Part shown: piece by piece, positions 59,627-64,000 of the stretch
Layout: every line of letters begins with the position of its first letter
How positions within the stretch are numbered: position 1 is the first letter of the stretch
Assembly: GCA_021442155.1 (NCBI GenBank)
Contig: CM038215.1
Location: 7,402,976 to 7,466,975 of the forward strand
Reading direction: 5' to 3'
DNA: 64,000 nt
Source of the DNA: Cymbidium sinense
Taxonomy: Eukaryota > Streptophyta > Magnoliopsida > Asparagales > Orchidaceae
Position numbers and translations under genes: made by a program
Notes under the pieces: generated by a model
Database searches by the model: none
Told to the model about the DNA's origin: nothing
Seen by the model: the letters and a program-made list of their open reading frames with translations, nothing else

Positions 59627-60700
59627 TGATATGGCACTCAAAATACTACTAAACAATCTTGATGTCAAAAGCAAGCTAATCCTAAGTTGAAACTAGTCTA
59701 GAACAAGCACTTAAAATATCATTGGAAACTTTGGGATATCAGTTAAATCCCTAAATAGTTCTTAAATATGGAGGAATTTTGATCAAATTGAGCATCATGA
59801 TGAGCTAGATCTAATAAGCCAAAGATCTCTTGATTTTGACTTCATTTGAGTACTCAAATACACAAAATACATTAGATGATCAAAGGAATCATCTTGAGCC
59901 ATCCGATTGAGTGGTTTGGATTTTGCATGTATTTATGAAATTCCTTCTCCCTAATCTATAAATAGCACCTCATTATTCACATGAGGGGAGCTAAGCTAAA
60001 GAGAAGAGAGAGTTCTAAATCTTGAAAATCCTCCAAGCATAATACCACCACTAAATACCACCTCCTTAGCCAACCACCGCTGCCTATCACTGCTGCCGCC
60101 ATCGCTACTCATCAATCTCATAATCTTACCGCTAACTATCAAACCCCACCATCGCTGATTGCCATCAACCACCATCGCTGGTCATACTAATCGCCAAACT
60201 ATCATCACCGATCATCACTAACTACTGCCGCTAACACGCTACTACTATCGACCATAACTTGCATACCACTACTAACTTCTATCGCCAAACCATCAATCAT
60301 CACCAGCACCATTAATCACCCATCACGCTGACTACCATCAACTATCATAAATCGCCCCATTCGCTGGCTATCACTATCGCTACCGCACCGCTGTTTCACC
60401 ATCATCACTACTAAAGCTGTTACAACCTAACCATGGCTATATAAGCTGTTCACTAATTCCCATTGTCAACCCTTCTCATATATAATTCTATAATCCCATT
60501 ATCGGGAAAATTTTGTACTCTAAAATAGATACATAGTGGAATATTTTTACTGGGCTAGGCTTCGTAGTTTTTTTCCCTCTTTTTGGGGTTTTTTCTGGCA
60601 AAAATTCTGGAGTTTTCTTATTAATTCTTCAAACATCTGTGTGTGTGCTAGATTCCACAACAAAGCTAAGGCGTAAACTTTTATTCTACTGCAACTAGTT
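59627..60700 (+). repeat. 5' LTR (and leader) of gypsy C
   Basis: Left edge at TG of tgatatggcactc, where the CTAAA text ends. A TATA box (59957-59964) is followed by 'gcacctcattattcacatga'. At 60040-60430 lies a low-complexity stretch rich in ACC/ATC/GCT triplets, then 'ttttggggttttttctgg', a texture often seen near the LTR end of such elements. The right edge is uncertain because no clear tRNA primer-binding site was recognised. Confidence 0.65.
59957..59964 (+). promoter_or_regulatory. TATA box of gypsy C LTR
   Basis: TATAAATA in the context ctataaatagcacctcatt, about 330 bp into the LTR, followed within 40 bp by a purine-rich stretch. This is the usual layout of a plant LTR promoter; the transcript start would be about 30 bp downstream. 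Confidence 0.75.
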
Positions 60701-61294
60701 TTCTAGCATAGCTTACTAAAGAACCCTTAATCATAATTTTGTGAACACCCGCAATATGGCCAATAGGCATAATACTCGCAACAATGGAGCATCTCCCTCC
60801 AACTCCCGTCACTCTTGAAACCAATCCTTGAACTAGGGGCGCCAAACTTCTGCTTCCCCCTGATAGGCATGACCTTATCGGTGAAGGTGCAACAAGAATC
60901 TGTCTAGAAGATAATGTGTGTCGAATTGAAGAGTCTCAAAATAAGATAATCTGACTTTTATGAGGAACACGACAGCCACTACTACAGCAAACACATCTCC
61001 CCAAGATCGATCATTAGTGAGAGGTCAAAATGCTAATCTCCTTCTCACCATCGAATGAAGTTCATCCACTTCGAATACCTCCTGACACTACTAGTTTTAC
61101 TCATCCATCACTTGCAGCTCAACTGACTGCTAATCCACCAATTATTGCTGGAAGCTTAGCACATTCTCATCCTGTTGACTCCACCCATCACATTATACGT
61201 GCGAAATTATAATGCTTGGTGCGAGAAGAGTTCCATTATAAAGATGGAAATCATATTCTCTCTCAACATGGCTATTAGGAGTCTTCACCTCTGA

Positions 61295-61960
61295 TTGAGG
61301 CTATTCTTCAACATCCCATTCCCTCAGAGTTCAAGCTTCCGAGCATCGACTCTTATGATGGGTCCACTGACCCATATGAACTCATCAACCATTACAGGAC
61401 TATCATGCATATCCAACAAGCTCCTGACACACTGCTTTGTCAGGTCTTTCCCGTTACCCTCAAGGGCAAGCTCAAACTTGGCTCTATTCCCTTCCAAGTG
61501 AATCAATCCATACCTTCGATGAACTCGCCAAGATTTTTGTATAATAATTCATTGCAAACTAGAGGATCATTAAAGATTCCTCTCAACTCTCATGCATTCA
61601 TGAAAATGAGGGTGAATCACTTAAGGAATACTTCCAGATGTTCTCCTTAGAAGCTCGCCAAATACTTGGAGTAGACAACTATTAAGAGGAGTTTTCCAGA
61701 GGGCCTTTTTACTCATAACTATTGCTAGATACTTGGTTCATCGTGTGGAAGCACAAATTTTTTCTGATGAGGCGATTAATGCTCATCGCAAACAATTTGA
61801 ATAATCTACAAGAAAATGTAATAGCGCCCCAGGGAATGCAGACCAATGGTCCCATCAAAAGACTCAACAAGGCAGTCGTGATCTCCCTCCACGACCCTCA
61901 CATCAATGACGTGAACCACGACCAGAAAATAAATACACACCACTGAACACATCTCATTTT
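61295..61960 (+). pseudogene. gag remnant, gypsy C
   Basis: The frame reads IPSEFKLPSIDSYDGSTDP, then YELINHYRTIM, QQAPDTLLCQVFPVTLKGK and LGSIPF, the conserved retrotransposon gag core (FDG-x-DP motif, then CRAFP-type box and a TL-G-A region). Later pieces in shifted frames give EYFQMFSLEARQILG. Gag forms the virus-like particle of the element. Upstream (61030-61290) an in-frame Pro/Ser/His-rich stretch may be the gag N-terminus. Frameshifts near 61500 and 61630 break it. Confidence 0.82.
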
Positions 61961-62035
61961 AACATCTTGATGGCCATTTGAGATGAAGAAACCATCAAGT
62001 GGCCACATCTACTAAAACCAAATTCAAGAAATCTG

Positions 62036-62160
62036 GAGAAATATTATCACTTCCATCGAAGTCATGGACATATTATTGAGGTGTGCAAACAACTCAAAGA
62101 AGAAATCAAGAGGCTCATTCAATAAGGATATCTATGTCAATTTGTGAAGAATCAATTGAC
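62036..62160 (+). pseudogene. Gag zinc-knuckle-like region, gypsy C
   Basis: Reads KYYHFHRSHGHIIEVCKQL, then KEEIKRLIQ, stop, GYLCQFVKN. Plant gypsy gags have C-x-FH-x-x-HGH-x-x-x-x-C followed by KxEIExLI and GYL. The first Cys is replaced by Tyr here and an in-frame stop precedes GYL, so nucleic-acid binding by this knuckle would be lost. Confidence 0.78.
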
Positions 62161-62379
62161 TCAAACAAACATAACTCCAACTGGGGGCAACGAGGACAAT
62201 CATCACATAAATAACAAAATAGTCATCAAATAGTTAGAGAAGTTGAAATAATCGCAAGAGGACCACTACTATCTAATCAAGTCCCCATTGCCACTTCTGA
62301 AGAACCAGAGTTAAACAAATCTCGTATTGATCATTCCATCACTTTTAATGACTCGAACATAGAAGGAGACTATGTTCCT

Positions 62380-62790
62380 CATCAAGATCCACTTGTCATC
62401 AGCGCAGGGATCGCTGAGCCATGCTATAATGTTAAGAGAATTTTGATTGACAATGGGAGCTCTATTGATGTCTTATTTTACTCCACATTTCTTAACATGG
62501 GCTTGGTTAGAGAAAAGCTCCAACCCACTGCAGGACCAATATACAGGTTTGATAATCGCCCTATGCGAGTAGAGGGGACAATCACCCTTCTTGTTATCCT
62601 TAGAGAATTCCCTCGACAAGTGACTCATTCAATTCAATTCATGGTGGTCAAGTCAGATTCGACATATAATGCTATCTTCGAAAGGCCCCACCAATCAATT
62701 TTTGGTGTTGTCACTCCAATATCTCATCTTAAGATGAAATTTCCAACTCCAGTTGATGTTGGGGTGGTCTATGGAAATCAACGATAGCAA
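62380..62790 (+). pseudogene. Aspartic protease domain, gypsy C
   Basis: Open through 62787. The catalytic box is LIDNGSSIDVLF (about 62440-62475), the DNGSS form common in Tat elements, followed by LNMGL, GPIYRFDN, VEGTITLLV, TYNAIFERPHQ (corresponding to NAILGRP) and SHLKMKFPT. It would cleave the Gag-Pol polyprotein. The domain looks nearly complete, with one Gly-to-Glu type change in the NAIxxRP box (AIFERP). A stop follows VYGNQR at 62785-62787. Confidence 0.87.
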
Positions 62791-62999
62791 TCAAGTTAGA
62801 CAAGCTCAACCATGCCCTGACCTTCATCAAAATTTTAATTTTGAGATGAAGAAGTACCCCAAAAGCTTTGTATGTAGAAGACTTGCACCTTATTTCATTG
62901 TCGATGACCAACCTCTATGAATAGTGTTGGATCTCTCTCGCCTAACAAAGGGTAAAATACATAAACTTCTTGCACAAAAATCAAGACATCTTCACTTAG

Positions 63000-63560
63000 A
63001 GTCCGACGGATATGCTGGGGGTCGACCCCAATGTGATCATGCACTCCCTCAAGATTGATCCAACATTCAAACTGATCATCCAAAAGAAGCAGAGTTTTGC
63101 ACCTGATCGCCTCCAGGCTATTGTACAAGAAGTTAACAAACTCTTAGAAGCGAGATTCATACGAGAAGTACATTACCCTACATGGCTAGCAAATGTTATC
63201 ATGGTCAAGAAAACAAATGGAACATGGAGAATGTGTATTGATTACATTGATCTTAACAAAGCTTGCCTGAAAGATAGTTTTTCTTTCCCTCAAATTAATC
63301 AATAGGTCGATGCTATGTCTAGACATCAAATGCTCGTTTTTGGATGCTTATTCGTTACAACCAAATAAAATGGACCCAATGAAGACAAGATTTCAAACAT
63401 ATAAAGGTTTATACTATTACCAAGTTATGTCATTCGGGTTAAAAAATGCTGGTGCTACCTATCAACGCCTTATGAATAAGGTTTTTAAAGACCTTAGAGG
63501 TATATGTGGATGACATGTAAGTAAAAATCATGGAAGACTCACAACATATTTTTGAAATAG
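63000..63560 (+). pseudogene. Reverse transcriptase domain, gypsy C
   Basis: The first frame (63012-63305) reads MLGVDPNVIMHSLKIDP, FAPDRLQAIVQEVNKLLEA, FIREVHYPTWLANVIMVKK, NGTWRMCIDYIDLNKAC and KDSFSFPQINQ, ending at a stop. After a frameshift, 63310-63513 has FLDAYS, TRFQTYKGLYYYQVMSFGLK and NAGATYQRLMNKVFKDL. The catalytic YVDD is intact at 63503-63514 but a stop follows two codons later (63518-63520). Clear plant gypsy RT, interrupted at least three times. Confidence 0.92.
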
Positions 63561-64000
63561 AAATATGCTTTAACCTTCTTTGACGTTATAACATTCGACT
63601 TAACCCGACCAAGTGTGAATTTGGGGCTACGTCAGGAAAATTTCTTGGGTTTATGGTAACCCACCGTGGGATAGAGGCCAATCCTAAGAAAATCAAAGCC
63701 CTCAGAGATATGACTCCTCCGAAGAATATCAAAGATGTTTAACAATTGAATGGATGAATTATTGCCTTATCTTGCTTCCTAGCCCGTTCTAGGGATAAAT
63801 ACTTGCCATTCTTTAAAATACTAAAGGAAACTAAAAATAATAATTTTTAGTGGACTGATGAATGTTAGTCTGCTTTTGAGCAACTAAGGGAGGATTTAGC
63901 ATCTCCACCCTTACTATCAAAGCCTATTCAAGGAGAGATGTTATACTTATATCTCGCAGTCTCTTCCCATGTGATATGCTCTATTTTAGTGTGAGAAGAA
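63561..64000 (+). pseudogene. RT thumb and start of RNase H, gypsy C
   Basis: Continues RNA-directed polymerase sequence: IRLNPTKCEFGATSGKFLGF, MVTHRGIEANPKKIKAL, then FLARSRDKYLPFFKILK, AFEQLREDLASPPLL and GEMLYLYLAVSSHVICSILV, the usual path from the RT thumb into the RT-linked RNase H. Stops interrupt it near 63740, 63850 and 63868. The window ends here. Confidence 0.86.

Larger units (their letters stand above)
59627..64000 (+). mobile_element. Ty3/gypsy (Tat-like) element C, 5' part
   Basis: Plus-strand LTR retrotransposon starting TGATATGGCACTC directly after satellite. In order: LTR-like region with TATA box, untranslated leader, gag (about 61300-61660), a zinc-knuckle-like region (about 62040-62150), protease (about 62390-62790), RT (about 63020-63530) and the start of RT-linked RNase H at the window end. 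Better preserved than A and B and in the opposite orientation, but with several stops. The right part including integrase and the second LTR lies beyond the window. Confidence 0.88.

Overview
This is nuclear DNA from a land plant, most likely a seed plant. It carries the Arabidopsis-type telomere heptamer (CCCTAAA on the + strand), Ty3/gypsy retroelements with Tat/Ogre/Athila-like domains, plant LINEs with a DUF4283-type ORF1 and an ORF2-encoded RNase H, and fragments of a plant glycine-rich RNA-binding protein (GRP) gene. The species cannot be named from the sequence. No intact host gene, tRNA or rRNA was seen; every coding trace is a decayed retroelement or a pseudogene.

Layout. 1-5453: minus-strand gypsy remnant A. 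5454-8837: degenerate telomere-like satellite with GRP copy 1. 8838-16204: near-complete but dead LINE-1 (+). 16205-27387: satellite with GRP copies 2-4. 27388-32125: LINE-2 (+), with no recognisable ORF2 and a 21-A tail. 32126-34324: satellite with GRP copy 5. 34325-35143: 5'-truncated LINE-3 (+). 35144-36130: satellite with GRP copy 6. 36131 to about 44560: gypsy remnant B, same family and orientation as A. 44561-48591: unassigned AT-rich DNA. 48592-59626: satellite with a 3'UTR-only GRP stub, GRP copies 8-10 and a recent 0.8-kb tandem duplication. 59627-64000: plus-strand gypsy element C, with LTR and gag to reverse transcriptase, cut by the window end.

The satellite is the most interesting part. 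It is built from CCCTAAA, CCTAAA, CTAAA and TAAA/TAAAA words, always C-rich on the + strand. A composite unit recurs: AATAAA-rich block, a short motif close to CCGATTTACTTAATTT, CCCTAAA block, last part of a GRP gene (C-terminal Gly-rich coding sequence, 3'UTR and A-run), CCCTAAA block, AATAAA-rich block. All ten GRP pieces and all three LINEs lie sense on the + strand with their A-rich 3' ends against C-rich telomere-like repeats. This is the arrangement expected if reverse transcription was primed from the G-rich telomeric strand, either at a chromosome end or at a TTT/A nick inside the repeats. At least three GRP copies share the same in-frame stop, so the GRP segment was probably amplified from an already dead copy.

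All boundaries and homologies were read by eye. Element ends are good to about 10-50 bp where a sharp sequence change is visible and are looser elsewhere.
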